In this document: positions 42,266 to 53,700 of the stretch, piece by piece | Layout of the letters: every line of letters starts with the position of its first letter | Position numbering within the stretch: position 1 is the first letter of the stretch | Assembly (NCBI RefSeq): GCF_020283565.1 | Contig: NC_060060.1 | Span: 7,874,001 to 7,938,000 of the forward strand | From: Trifolium pratense | Taxonomy: Eukaryota; Streptophyta; Magnoliopsida; Fabales; Fabaceae | Direction: 5' to 3' | DNA: 64,000 nt | Notes under the pieces: generated by a model | Databases searched by the model: none | The model's input: the letters and a program-made list of their open reading frames with translations, nothing else | Told to the model about the DNA's origin: nothing | Translations under genes and position numbers: made by a program

Positions 42266-42375
42266 TTCTTACCAATATTTGATTTAAAGTTTATAACATA
42301 CAACTCAAATATAGAAGTTCAAATTTAGATTAATTTAAATAGTATAAAAATTATGAAACAATATAAATAAATTAA

Positions 42376-42538
42376 AGGGTTAAATTAGTTTTTAGTCATC
42401 ATAAATATCTACAATATTATAAACTTGAATAAAAAAACTTATTAAATTTTTTTAAAAGTACACATGAGTTAACTTGAAAACATGGACAAAAATTTAAAAT
42501 TTGAAATATTTATAGTGATTAAAAATTTATTTAACCCT
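42376..42538. mobile_element. MITE of the 'ttttagtcatcata' type
   Basis: Inverted ends AGGGTTAAATTAGTTTTTAG and TTAAAAATTTATTTAACCCT, with AAATTAA-like flanks on both sides. The texture is like the SCPL intron inserts. Confidence 0.6.
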
Positions 42539-42829
42539 AAATTAAATTAAAATAAATAAAACAAATATTATACAATAAAAATCATTTTATTTTATTTTGT
42601 CTCTAATAGTATATTTTATGTTCTATAAGTAATAAATAAATATTAATTTCGTTACAGATATAGTCGATTCATTTTTAGTTTTCTTATAAAAAAATTCTTA
42701 TTTATTTATAAATATAAATTTTATATTTGCTTTTTTCTTGTAATATTTTTTTACTGAAAAAAAAGCATTTTTTTTATTAGGCCTCACTTTCAATGTCTCC
42801 TTTAGGCCCCACATTATGTTGGGACGGCC

Positions 42830-43145
42830 CTGTTGAATATCACAATCCACATTACGTTCTAATAACCGACACCTCGTTAGAAGACATTCCAACATAATCG
42901 CCAAAGAAGATGACGCGCTTTATGCGGAGCACGCACTTTCCATATTTCTTTCAAATTATCCTCCACGTGATATTTATCATTGCAGATAATATGCTACATA
43001 GCAAACTTGTAAACAGATTTGACAGAGTAACAACTATTTCGTTTCCCCTCCCAAACCATCTTATCCTCATAAACCGAAGCAATAAAAGGTGTGATAATAA
43101 TTCTCTCCACCACTTGATTTGGGAAGAATACAAATTTTAGCAATA
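42830..43145 (-). mobile_element. LINE relic (reverse-transcriptase zinc-binding region)
   Basis: Minus-strand translation includes VYEDKMVWEGKRNSCYSVKS, then KEIWKVRAPHKARHLLWRLC, the usual lead-in to the zinc-binding region of plant LINEs, with several stops. Confidence 0.7.
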
Positions 43146-43944
43146 TTCTAAACTTTATAATTATCTATTATCAAATCTCCAACAAATAAATTATACACAC
43201 ATTCAAATTGAAGTGAGAGAATCAACATTCTTCATTCCCGGGTATAACCCCGGATTAGACATAATACATATCTTATCATCTCTCCACTCTCTTTAACGTT
43301 TTAACCACGTAAACCACCCTCCAATTTCTTTATTGACAGAGATATTAAATAGCGACACCAAGGAAGAAGAATCTAACTTTGATCTAGATTAGTTTGTCTG
43401 GGCTTTCCCATTTATTAATTAACCAATCAACACACACATTTTAATTTTTGTCATATTCCAAACGGAATATTCAGACACAAAGAATGGCTAAACCATCTCA
43501 ACAAACAAAAAAAATAAAGAATGGTTAAACCGTGTTAAGCTGTGCATGTTGTATTTTTTGTTTATAATTCAGTAATCCAAGACTTGATTATTAAGGGTGA
43601 CTTTGTTTAAGATTTTAAAAGAAATTACTTATGTTTTAGTTATTTTTATGTATGGAACTTTTTAAAGTCATTTTAATATAAATTATTTAGAGATTTTTTT
43701 TTAAAAATTAAATATGCTATTTCATTTTTGTTTAAAAGCATAGAATTAAAGGAGGTTGAATTTAAGAAAAAATAAAGTATAAAAGGAGGTTGAATTTAAG
43801 AAAAAATAAAGTATAAAAGGAGGTTTTGTATTTCTTCTTTGTATTAAAATTGATTTAGTGACATCTGTTAAAGATATAGTTAGTTAGTACAATATTATAC
43901 ACTTTTGAGCTATTTTCTGTCCTTCTCCCATGGATGCAATGTTT
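43146..43944. other. AT-rich spacer
   Basis: No gene is supported. A direct repeat of a 33-34-bp unit (AAAGGAGGTTGAATTTAAG) lies at about 43748-43815. Confidence 0.4.
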
Positions 43945-44195
43945 CTTAACATAGTATCAGAGTCTATCCTAGATCCATTTGTTGTTTGTTATGGAGACCT
44001 CCCATATTTGGTTCACCCGTTGTTGTTGATCCCATGTTCCAGCTTGTTCAGTCCTGGACGTGAGGGGGTGTGTTAGAAGTCCCACATTGGCTAGAGATAT
44101 GATAAAGATAACCTTTATAAGTGTAGTGCAAACCTCAACTCTTAAGCTAGCTTTTGTGGTTGAGTATAGGTCTCTCAAATTCTAATATCAAGCAA
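43945..44195 (+). mobile_element. TRIM retrotransposon fragment (internal part and 3' LTR)
   Basis: A primer-binding-site-like AGTATCAGAGTCTATCC is followed by a short non-coding middle, the polypurine tract GACGTGAGGGGGTG, and an LTR starting TGTTAGAAGTCCCACATTGG. This order is that of a terminal-repeat retrotransposon in miniature familiar from legumes. The 5' LTR is missing or unrecognisable. Confidence 0.65.
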
Positions 44196-44599
44196 ATAGT
44201 TTAGAAATTACAAGAATAGATTACAATATGTCAAAAAAAAAAAAAAGCAGAATCTACTACTAATCTTTGTAATATCTACGGAACACACAAAGATGAATTC
44301 TTTCATTTTAACCGATTTTATTCACATAAGTCAGAGCTAAACGCTTTAAATTTTTAACACTTAAACTAATTCATTATTTGTAATTTTTATAGGATGATGC
44401 TAAAGAGTGCATCTGGTCAATGATTAGTAAGATTAAACAAATGGAAACAAAATGAAAGTTTTACTATTTTTATATATATCCCTTGTAGTCTTAAATCTTA
44501 CATAAAAAATAAAAGGACAAACCCATCTCAAGACACAAATAATAGCCTCACATATATATCAATAATTAGACATGAATATTACCTAAACATTATCCTTTT

Positions 44600-44614
44600 T
44601 TATATATATATAAA
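44600..44614 (+). promoter_or_regulatory. TATA region of UGT copy A
   Basis: TATATATATATAAA lies 42-56 bp before the preferred ATG at 44656, followed by a leader (GAGAAGGAAAACTA) resembling that of copy B. Confidence 0.5.
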
Positions 44615-44655
44615 CGAGAAGGAAAACTAAAATCATGCAACAACCAACAACAAAA

Positions 44656-47600
44656 ATGGAGTCTAGTAATCCTCCTCATACCCAAAAAAAACCACATGCT
44701 GTATTAGTACCATTTCCAGCACAAGGTCATGTGAATCCCTTCATGCATCTAGCCAAACTACTTCGTTGCAATGGTTTCCACATAACCTTTGTAAACACTG
44801 AATTCAACCACAAACGTTTGATTAAATCTCTTGGAGAAGATTTTGTGAAGGGTCTCCCAGATTTTCAATTTGAGACCATACCCGATGGTTTGCCACCATC
44901 GGATAAAGATGCGACACAAGATGTTCCACCCTTGTGTGACGCAACTAGGAAAGATTGTCATGCTCCTTTCAAAGAGCTTGTGAATAAGCTTAACTCTTCA
45001 TTACCACATATTCCAGTTACTTGCATAATTGGTGATGGCATAATGGGATTTGCTGGAAGAGTCGCAAAGGAATTGGGTATTCCGGAGTTACAACTTTGGA
45101 CACCTTCTAGTGTTTGCTTTGTTGGATATTTGCATTATGATGAACTTGTCAATAGAGGAATTATTCCATTCAAAGGTAAATTACGATCAGTGAACTTTTA
45201 TTATTTTAGTAAGAAATTTTTTTATTCAAATTTTTTTAAGAGATGAAATATTTTATTAAAAGGACGAAAAAAAAGAGTAAATTTTGTATTGAACTATGGA
45301 GGACTAGTTAATGAAACAAAAAAAAAAGTAAATGTTTATATTAAAAATAAGTGTTTTGCTAACGAGTGTCATCATTACATTCTTTAAGCATCTTAAATAG
45401 TAAGTTTGCATAAAAAAAATTATGAAAACATCTGAAGTCAATGCATTGGGAATTAAAATGTTTAACTTTTTGAATAAATTATTATTTTTTAAATAGAATG
45501 CTTAAAAGAGTTCCCCTAAGACACTCGTTAGCATTTTTCTAAAAATAATATTTTTTTTTTTAAAAAATTAACAGTTAAACTACACTAATTTCGAGATAAT
45601 TTTACTATATTTGATTCCTTAATAAATACTCCAAAGGCGGGTGTTAGCATTTTTTTCATATTTTCAAGATAGTTTTAAGGTTTTGTTTGAAAGGAAAAAT
45701 TTAAACAAAAAATGCATAAAAAATGTGACAATTTTGTGCTTGGTAACTACAAATCTTAGTTCAACTGGTAGAAATCGTAAAATTGTTAAATCAAACACCA
45801 TGATATGGGTTCGAACCCAAATCTCTCTACTTTATATGTGTGAGTTTTTTAAATCATTTGTTATTTCGTCTATTTAAAAAAGTTGTAACAAAAGTATATT
45901 TATTTTGTTATGTTAATTTTTCTCTTTGTCGGGACCTGAATTCTGGACCTTCAACTCTTTATCCCTTACCACACTCTGTTTACGTGTGTATATTTACTCA
46001 GAGTTGCTCATATATATTTACTTTTGACAAACAGAGTTTTTTTTTTTTTTTTATTAAATTTACATTTCCTTTTTATTTTTAAACAAGGACATTTTTGTCA
46101 TGTTATATATTTGAACCACATTTTTCGTAAAAACAAAAATATATTTGGACCACATTTTTCTACTTTCATCACAAAATCCAGGTAGGCTGCTTATGAAATG
46201 CGGCCCATCAATAATACTCCTTCTTGTTCTTTCCTTGTGAGATAGATTCGAAGTTTCAACACTGTTTTTTTTTTTTTTTTTAATATATAATAATACTTGA
46301 TAATTTTGGAGTATTTATCTAACAACCAATGAAAATATATCATATGTATGTAAATTAAAAGTTGGTGGATACGATATATAAATTTACTTATTCCGTCAAA
46401 AAATATATAAATTTATACTTATGTTAATTTGTTCTCATTGGATTGTTGGATAATTACGCCAAATTATCAAAGGATATCATAGGCCCCACCATCGAACAAT
46501 ATATCATGAATCATTTAATAAAAGAAAAAAAAATAAAAATCATAAATAAAATATTTTAACGGTACTATCTTAAAATTTTCTTTCTCCATCATCTCTTCAA
46601 CCAAATTATACTTTAGAACTCAATTGAGAGCCATTAAAATAAGAAAGAGAACTATATTTTATATCTGTTGATCCTCTACAACAAACCATTTGCATCATGC
46701 AACCATTATATTTATGGTGGTCCTTATGGAGATCTACATATTGAAAATATAGATTTTATTCTGTCGTAACTTTTTTAATTCCACTTTAACTATGACAATA
46801 TTTTTCTTGAGTAGTTGTTGAGATTTTCACTATGACCCTTTTTTTTGGGAAAAAAAGTGGATAAAAACACATCATCATCTATATATAAAAACAACTACCC
46901 CGCTAATATATAGTCTAGGTAAAAATTAATTATTTCATGTTCACATTGTGAAACTTGAGTAACGTAGTTTTGTGAATTTTTTAGATGAAAGTTTTATGGT
47001 CGATGGCACCTTAGATACAAGGTTAGATTGGATCTCTGGAATTAAAGATATAAGATTAAAAGACCTTCCAAGTTTCATGAGAGTCACCGATCTAAGTGAT
47101 ATTATGTTTGATTTCTTGGGCTCTGAGGCAAAAAATTGTTCAAGGTCATCAACAATCATCATTAACACATTTGAAGAATTGGAAGATGAAGCCCTCAACT
47201 TCCTCAGAGCAAAAAACCAAAACATATATACCATTGGCCCACTTCACTTGCTTGGTCGGCATTTTCCTGACAAAGAAAATGGTTTTAAATCAAGTGGTTC
47301 AAGTTTATGGAAAAACGACCCAAAATGCATAAAATGGCTGAATAAGTGGAAACCTAGCTCAGTTTTGTATATTAATTATGGAAGTATTGCTGTTATGACA
47401 AAAAATCACTTGAAAGAATTTGCTTGGGGAATAGCAAATAGCAAGTTACCATTTTTATGGATAATGAGGCCAGATGTTGTAATTGGTGAAGAAACTTCAA
47501 ATTTACCGCAAGAGTTTATAAATGAAGTTAAGGATAGAGGATACATAACTAGTTGGTGCTCTCAAGACCAAGTGCTTGCTCATCCATCCGTCGGAGGATT

Positions 47601-47931
47601 CTTAACTCATTGTGGTTGGAATTCTACGGTCGAAGCAATTTCTTCAGGTGTGCCTACTATTTGTTGGCCATTCTTTGCTGATCAACAAACAAATTGTAGG
47701 TATTTATGCAACACTTGGGGGATAGGATTGGAAATTAACTATGATGTGAAAAGAGATGAGATAACAAAACTTGTGATGAAACTTATGGAAGGAGAGAAAG
47801 GAAAAGAAATGAGAAAAAAGTGCTTGGAGTGGAAGAAGAAAGCTATAGATGCTACTGATTTGGGAGGATCATCATACAATAGTTTTCATAAATTAATTAA
47901 AGAGATTCTTCATCATCACAATGGTATTTAA
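44656..47931 (+). CDS. Family-1 UDP-glycosyltransferase copy A (UGT85 type)
   Basis: Two exons, 44656-45175 and 46985-47931, join in frame to 488 residues. The ATG at 44656 has a better context than the in-frame ATG at 44635 (495 residues). The predicted catalytic His25 lies in [10 protein letters not shown], and the partner Asp is probably that of [10 protein letters not shown]. The C-terminal PSPG sugar-donor box (residues 364-407) runs from [16 protein letters not shown] through [16 protein letters not shown] to FFADQQ. Such enzymes move glucose from UDP-glucose to small hydroxylated compounds in the cytosol. Overall sequence and intron position fit the UGT85 group (cyanohydrin and iridoid glucosyltransferases among others); the acceptor is unknown. 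The 1.8-kb intron carries a SINE. A tandem partner lies at 50792-55496. Confidence 0.93.
45748..45850 (+). mobile_element. tRNA-derived SINE fragment in UGT A intron
   Basis: A-box-like AATCTTAGTTCAACTGGTAG and B-box GGGTTCGAACCC. The 3' body is short or decayed. Confidence 0.65.
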
Positions 47932-49169
47932 GCGCTCTTGTTTATAATTGGTCTAATATCAAATAAAAGGCTATAGTGTTCTATTATTTTAAAGTTACAA
48001 TATTTTTTATTTGAGCTTCAATGTTATCATATTAGACTATTCTAAATTTGGTGTTATCCTCCATTAGTGTAAGGAGTTTGTACCTTAATTGTATTTTTCC
48101 TCATAATGTTACTATTGTAGTTACAAAGAGGGAAATAAATGATTTTTTTTTTTATTATGATACTATATTGTTCATTTGATTAATTTAAAAGTGATGGTTC
48201 TACGCTATAAAAAAATATTAAAATTTTTAAAACTTATTCTGTTGGACACAAAAGTGTGATAACAACTTATTAGTTTTTAAGTTCACTTTTCTTAGAGCAA
48301 ATTAAAGAAAATAAATCATTTTAAAAAATTGAACTAGATGTGAAATCTTTTTACTTAATGAAATCAATGATGACTTTCTGTCAAAAAAAAAAAAAAAAGA
48401 AAAGAAATCAACGATGACTTTCTTAATCACATTTATTGCAACAATAATCTTTTCTTTAAAATCAACCAACACATACACAATTATTTTCTATCTGAAAATT
48501 ATGTAGTTTGGAATTCATTTTCGTATTAGAAGATACATAGGAGCAAAGGATCAGTCTTATCAAACATAATAATAATTTTTTTCTTTTAATTTTCCATCTC
48601 TATAAATTTACTTTGATTAAAAAATAATAACAAAAACAAAATGCATTCATTTGTAAAATTGAAATACTTGACTTGAAAAAGTCATTTTGCTTACTGGTTC
48701 GATTTGTGGCTTGTTTTCGTTTCTGTGGCTGGCTCCTAGTTTCATGGTTGTGCCGTCGTTGGTCGTTGCTATCCGGTGGTGGTCATGGCGGGTTATGGTC
48801 TCTTTTGCAAGGCTTGTCGGAGGTGAATGTTGAGTAAACCCATCGGGTGCACTCTGTCAGACTGAATTGGTATCGATGATCTTGCTCTGGCTTTTTGGAT
48901 CCCCGATGATTCCAGATTTGTTGAAGTCTACAGGTTTCAAGGGTTTGGGTTCTGCGTCATTGTCTTTGTTATCCGTATGAGTCCTTATGCCTAATTCCAG
49001 ACTATTTTGATATGTTCATCATTTGATGTGAAATGCTTGACTTTATCAAGTCCTTGTGCGTAACATTCCTAGGCATGTAAACCTCATATATGTCGTCAAA
49101 AAGCATACTTTGAAGCTCTATAGGAGGAGTCTCCAAAACTTTAATGTCAAAAGAATCAACAGAGTAACT
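47932..49169. other. Spacer after UGT A
   Basis: 3' UTR, then AT-rich sequence. A GC-richer patch (about 48690-49000) may be an unrecognised retroelement piece. No coding exon is supported. Confidence 0.4.
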
Positions 49170-50290
49170 AAAATTAGCAAGTTAGTCCGTGTTTCTATTT
49201 CCCTCGAGACAAAATGACTTGCCAACTCAAAGCAAGAAGATGTCTAATGCGAAGCACCAAAATGGGTGCTTCCATTGAGCTTACTCTATCCGTCACCATA
49301 TCTATCAGCACTTTAGAATCAGTTTCAACATGGAGATGAGTGATTCCCTGCCTTCAAGCAAGGTTCATCCCTAATACATGCCCCACATCTCTGCATGAAG
49401 CGCATCACAAGATCCAATTTTTCGATTGTAGTCCTTGATCCACTTGTCATTCGAGTCCCTTAACAAACCTCCACACCCAGCAAGGGCTACCCTATCATTT
49501 TGAGATCCATCACAGTTGGACTTGATCCACCATTCTTGAGATATTTTCCAATCAATGTAGATAGTGTCACTTTTTCGATTGCTTCTTGGGTCCTGAGAAC
49601 ACCCTTCAATTTCTTTTTCCACCTTGAGAGTAGTAAAAAGTTGGGTTGTGTGGGCGTTAGGCATGGCAATGGGGCGGGGCGGGGACGGGTTTTGCCCTTC
49701 CCAAACCCAAACCCATAAAGTTCGGGTTTCCCCAAATCCATCCTAAATTCGAGCGGGGATAAAAATGATAACCCCAAACCCATACCCAACGGGGATCGGG
49801 TATCCCATCGGGTTTCGGGTATCCCCATTACGCCTCTTTCCACATGAATTTAGATTATATTTTAGTATTTTTTTATTAAAAAAAAAGTTAAATATCCAAA
49901 ATTATTTTCTCTCAACAATATTTTTTTAAATAACGAAAAAAAAATAGAGAAAATGGTTTGTTTAATACTCAAATTAAAATAAAAAATAAATATATCAACG
50001 TAATTTAAGAGATTGTTTAAGCGTTTCTAATTTAAAAGAGGTGAAATCTAATTTTTAGTATAAGCGGGACGGGTTCGGGGACGGGTTCGGGGTGGGTATC
50101 AATGTACCCATTACCCGCCCCAAACCCATATTTTGAAATCGGGGAAAACCCAAACCCAGTCAACTCGCGGGTATGAGTTTTATTGCCATGCCTAGTGGGC
50201 GTTGAAAGCCTTCTTCAAAACTCATTTGTTTATCCATATCCACATGTGTCAACACGCCACCATAAAAGTTGAAATTCAATCCATCTCATA
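49170..50290 (-). mobile_element. LINE relic (RNase H domain), split by a hAT-type element
   Basis: Minus-strand frames give WWIKSNCDGSQNDRVALAGC, then GGLLRDSNDKWIKDYNRKIG, CDALHAEMWGMY and, after a frameshift, THLHVETDSKVLIDMV: the RNase H fold of plant LINEs. The N-terminal side continues past the inserted element (50203-50290). Confidence 0.8.
49658..50194. mobile_element. Non-autonomous hAT-type element, 537 bp
   Basis: Perfect 13-bp terminal inverted repeats TAGGCATGGCAAT and ATTGCCATGCCTA, with the 8-bp duplication GTGGGCGT at 49650-49657 and 50195-50202. Both subterminal zones are rich in GGGTTCGGGG-like phrases. The middle is AT-rich. No transposase. Confidence 0.93.
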
Positions 50291-50791
50291 GATATGATTG
50301 GTGATATTCTTGAAGATTCAATCCCTGCAGACACTAAATTTATAACTCGCACATAATACTTATAATTTCAGACCTACTCTTCAATTACCCAAAGATAAAG
50401 AAACAAAATCATCTCAAAATATATACCATAGACTCATATATGATTTTATCCCACATATGGATATTCCCTAACAAGAAAGCATTAGTCAAAATTTTGTAAC
50501 ACAAAATATGCTTAGTCAAAAACATTATCCTTAACATGGCATTATATGCTTAGTCAAAATTGTAACAAAAAATATGCTTAGTCAAAACATAAAACATTAC
50601 TCCATTATATATACACGACAAGAAGGGAAAACTATACATACCTCACCTACCCTCATTGCCTTTATCAACACACAAATAAAACCTGTCACCAGTGAACTAT
50701 TTGTCTAGGTCTTCTTCACCCACAAAAATATCAATCCCACCCTGCACTCCTAAAACTGTAAAAAAAAAAAAAAAACCAAATTTTGTTAAAA
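50291..50791 (+). promoter_or_regulatory. Upstream region of UGT copy B with TATA box
   Basis: TTATATATA at 50605-50613 is the likely TATA box. The leader (GACAAGAAGGGAAAACTATA) resembles that of copy A. Three copies of ATATGCTTAGTCAAAA lie between 50505 and 50590. Confidence 0.5.
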
Positions 50792-53700
50792 ATGGAGTCT
50801 AAGCCACATGCTGTATTTGTTGCATTTCCAGCACAGGGTCATCTGAATCCAATGATGCAACTAGCCAAACTTTTCCGTTGCAAAGGTTTCCACATAACCT
50901 TTGTCAACACTGAATTCAACCACAAACGTTTGATTAAATCACTTGGAGCAGAATTTGTAAAGGGTCTCCCAGATTTTCAATTTGAGACCATACCTGATGG
51001 TTTACCAGAATCTGATAAAGATGCAACACAAGATGTTGAACCTTTGTGTGAGGCAATTAAGAATAATTGTTATGCTCCTTTTAAAGAGCTTTTGAATAAG
51101 CTGAAAACTTCATCACTTCATGTTCCAATTACTTGCATAATTGCTGATGCGCTTTCGGGTTTTGCTGGAAGAGTAGCAAAAGATTTGGGGATTCAAGAGT
51201 TGCAATTTTGGACTGCTTCTGCTTGTGGCTTTGTGGGACATTTGCAGTTTGATGAACTTGTTAAAAGAGGAATTCTTCCATTCAAAGGTAAAGTAAAATG
51301 GTATTATTTAATTTGATCAAATCTTATTAATGAAACAGTCCAAATTAAGTACTCATGTTTAGATGATGCAAGTTTCTTCTAGTTTATCCAATGTTATATA
51401 TTCGATCTCTGACTTGGGCATGCAATGACGTTAAAACTTTTAGGAAAAATTTACTATCCAATTGGGCGAAGAATTAATCTTTGCAATTAGGCACATAGAT
51501 ATTCGTTAAAAAAAAAATCAAATCCAAATTGAATTACATTTTATTTGTTTTAATCTTTGAATTTTAAATTCATTTCTAAGTCAATTATATTGCTCAAATT
51601 AACAAATAACTATGCAAAATTTTCTCTCAAGTTGAATTAAAACATCAATTTAGTATAGTAGAATAAACAATATATAATTAAAAATTTTGCAAATGTGTTA
51701 TATACAGCTTAATTGGCAGAGACATTGCAAATTATTGCATAAATCGAAGTTCGAATCCGGATACTTTCACTTATTCACCTTAAAAAAAATATGAAATTCT
51801 AACTACTATACTATTTAACCTAAAAAAAATATGACGACAAATCACACATTCAACCAAAATGATAGTTTGTAATTGTGGATTATTTTATATACCATTGACT
51901 GGCGTGCCCAATACCTCATGCTTGAGACTAAGACAACCAACGATAAAGACATTAAGACAACAAAACATGGAATTGCAACATTTTCGTAGTACCTATACTT
52001 ATTTAAAATAATTTTCCCGATGACATTTTCATTGACTAAAACGATATTTTGAATTTCTATAGCATGATGAACTACGCTTCATATATATAATATAGGCTTA
52101 ATTAATAAAAGGGTCCCTTAAAGACATTTTTCGTTTCAGATTGGTTCCTTAAAGAAAAAAAGGTCTAAATAGGTCCCTTAAAGAAAAAAAAGTCCGAATA
52201 GGTCCCTTAAAGATATCTCCGTTAATCAGTTTGGTCCCTAAAAAGAGGTCTAAATAGGACCAAACTGATTAACAGATATGTCTTTAAGGGACCTATTCGG
52301 ACCTTTTTTTCTTTAAGAGACCTATTTAGACATTTTTTTCTTTAAGGGACCAATATAAAATCAAAAATATCTTTAAGGGACCATTTTATTAATTAAGCCT
52401 ATAATATAACACACAAATAGTTCAAACTTGAGTTTTCCGACTCCAAGGCAAATCCGAATTGTTTTTTCTGGTTCTCTTTATATCTTGACTAATTGAGTCA
52501 TGTCTATAACTAATTAATCTATCATATATATTTTATATTTATAACTAAATTGAATTTTCTAAGATATTTTTTTATAATCACTTTTACGATATCTTGAAAT
52601 CTTTGAAGTGGATTACGCACTCGCATTAAATATATCGATAAATGATAGTTTATGTTGGAACACAATCACTTTGTGAACACACACACACACAATAATAAGC
52701 GCGATGCCTAAAACCAGAAAACTGAACTTTTGCAAGCTTATGAACACTAATGAACACTTTGTGAGTTATGAAAGACTGAGAAACAAAATGAAATGAAGAA
52801 TGAAATTCTGGTACACAGTAGACAAGTGTTGTCCACGATATGTTCAGACACTTGTCGTAACACTTGTCTTAAAAGAGAGAACAATAAAGCAAGACATTAA
52901 AAACAGATACTGAAAAGCATAAACAACACACAATAATTGTTAACCCAATTCGGTGCAACGTCACCTAATCTGGGGGATACCAGTCCAGGAGGAAATTCAC
53001 TATCAGCAGTATTAATTCAGAGCTAAACTTCCCCGTTTACAGTTCCTTACTTAATCTCTACCCAATGCAACTTCTACCTAGGAACTCCTAGATATGAGAC
53101 CCCGTCTCACTCCCCTCAACCTTACAACCAGTAAGGATTTCAATAACAACAGAATGGAGACACTCTCCTTGACAAAGATGAAGACACACTTCAATGACAT
53201 TAACATCTAGCCAACGACTAAGTTCACAATTTGGAGTTGCTTAAAAGTTTCCTCCAAGTACAATTCTCAACTCATTACCTACAGGTTTCTGAGTGAAGAC
53301 ATAGTGACCATCTCACAACCCGAGTGGTTCACTTTACACCAACTCTCCTAGAGAGTGGCTTAAAGACACGAAACCCTTAAAAGACTACATCTTTGATATT
53401 CTATTTTAGCTTCAAGTTTCGGTGTATAAAACAGGGTTAGCAACACCCTTTATATAGCAGAAGACTAGCTTGGGCTTCAAGACGAAACTAGGTCTTCAAA
53501 ATTGCTGCAGCAGCAGATATATTTTTGAAATAAATATTATATTTTCTAAAAGTTATTTTATTTCTTTAGAAAATAGAACTAGGGTTTAGCTGCCTTCAGA
53601 AACACATTGATCACGTGCGCCTTGTTGTATAAGTCACCACGAAATAATTCTTCAATCAAATCTTCAAAAGATTGAGTAGAAAATAAAAACGCTAGCTGGC

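Noticed and set aside
49487..49843. 118-codon minus-strand frame rich in Gly/Pro
   Set aside because: It crosses the end of the hAT-type element and follows its G/C-rich subterminal repeats.
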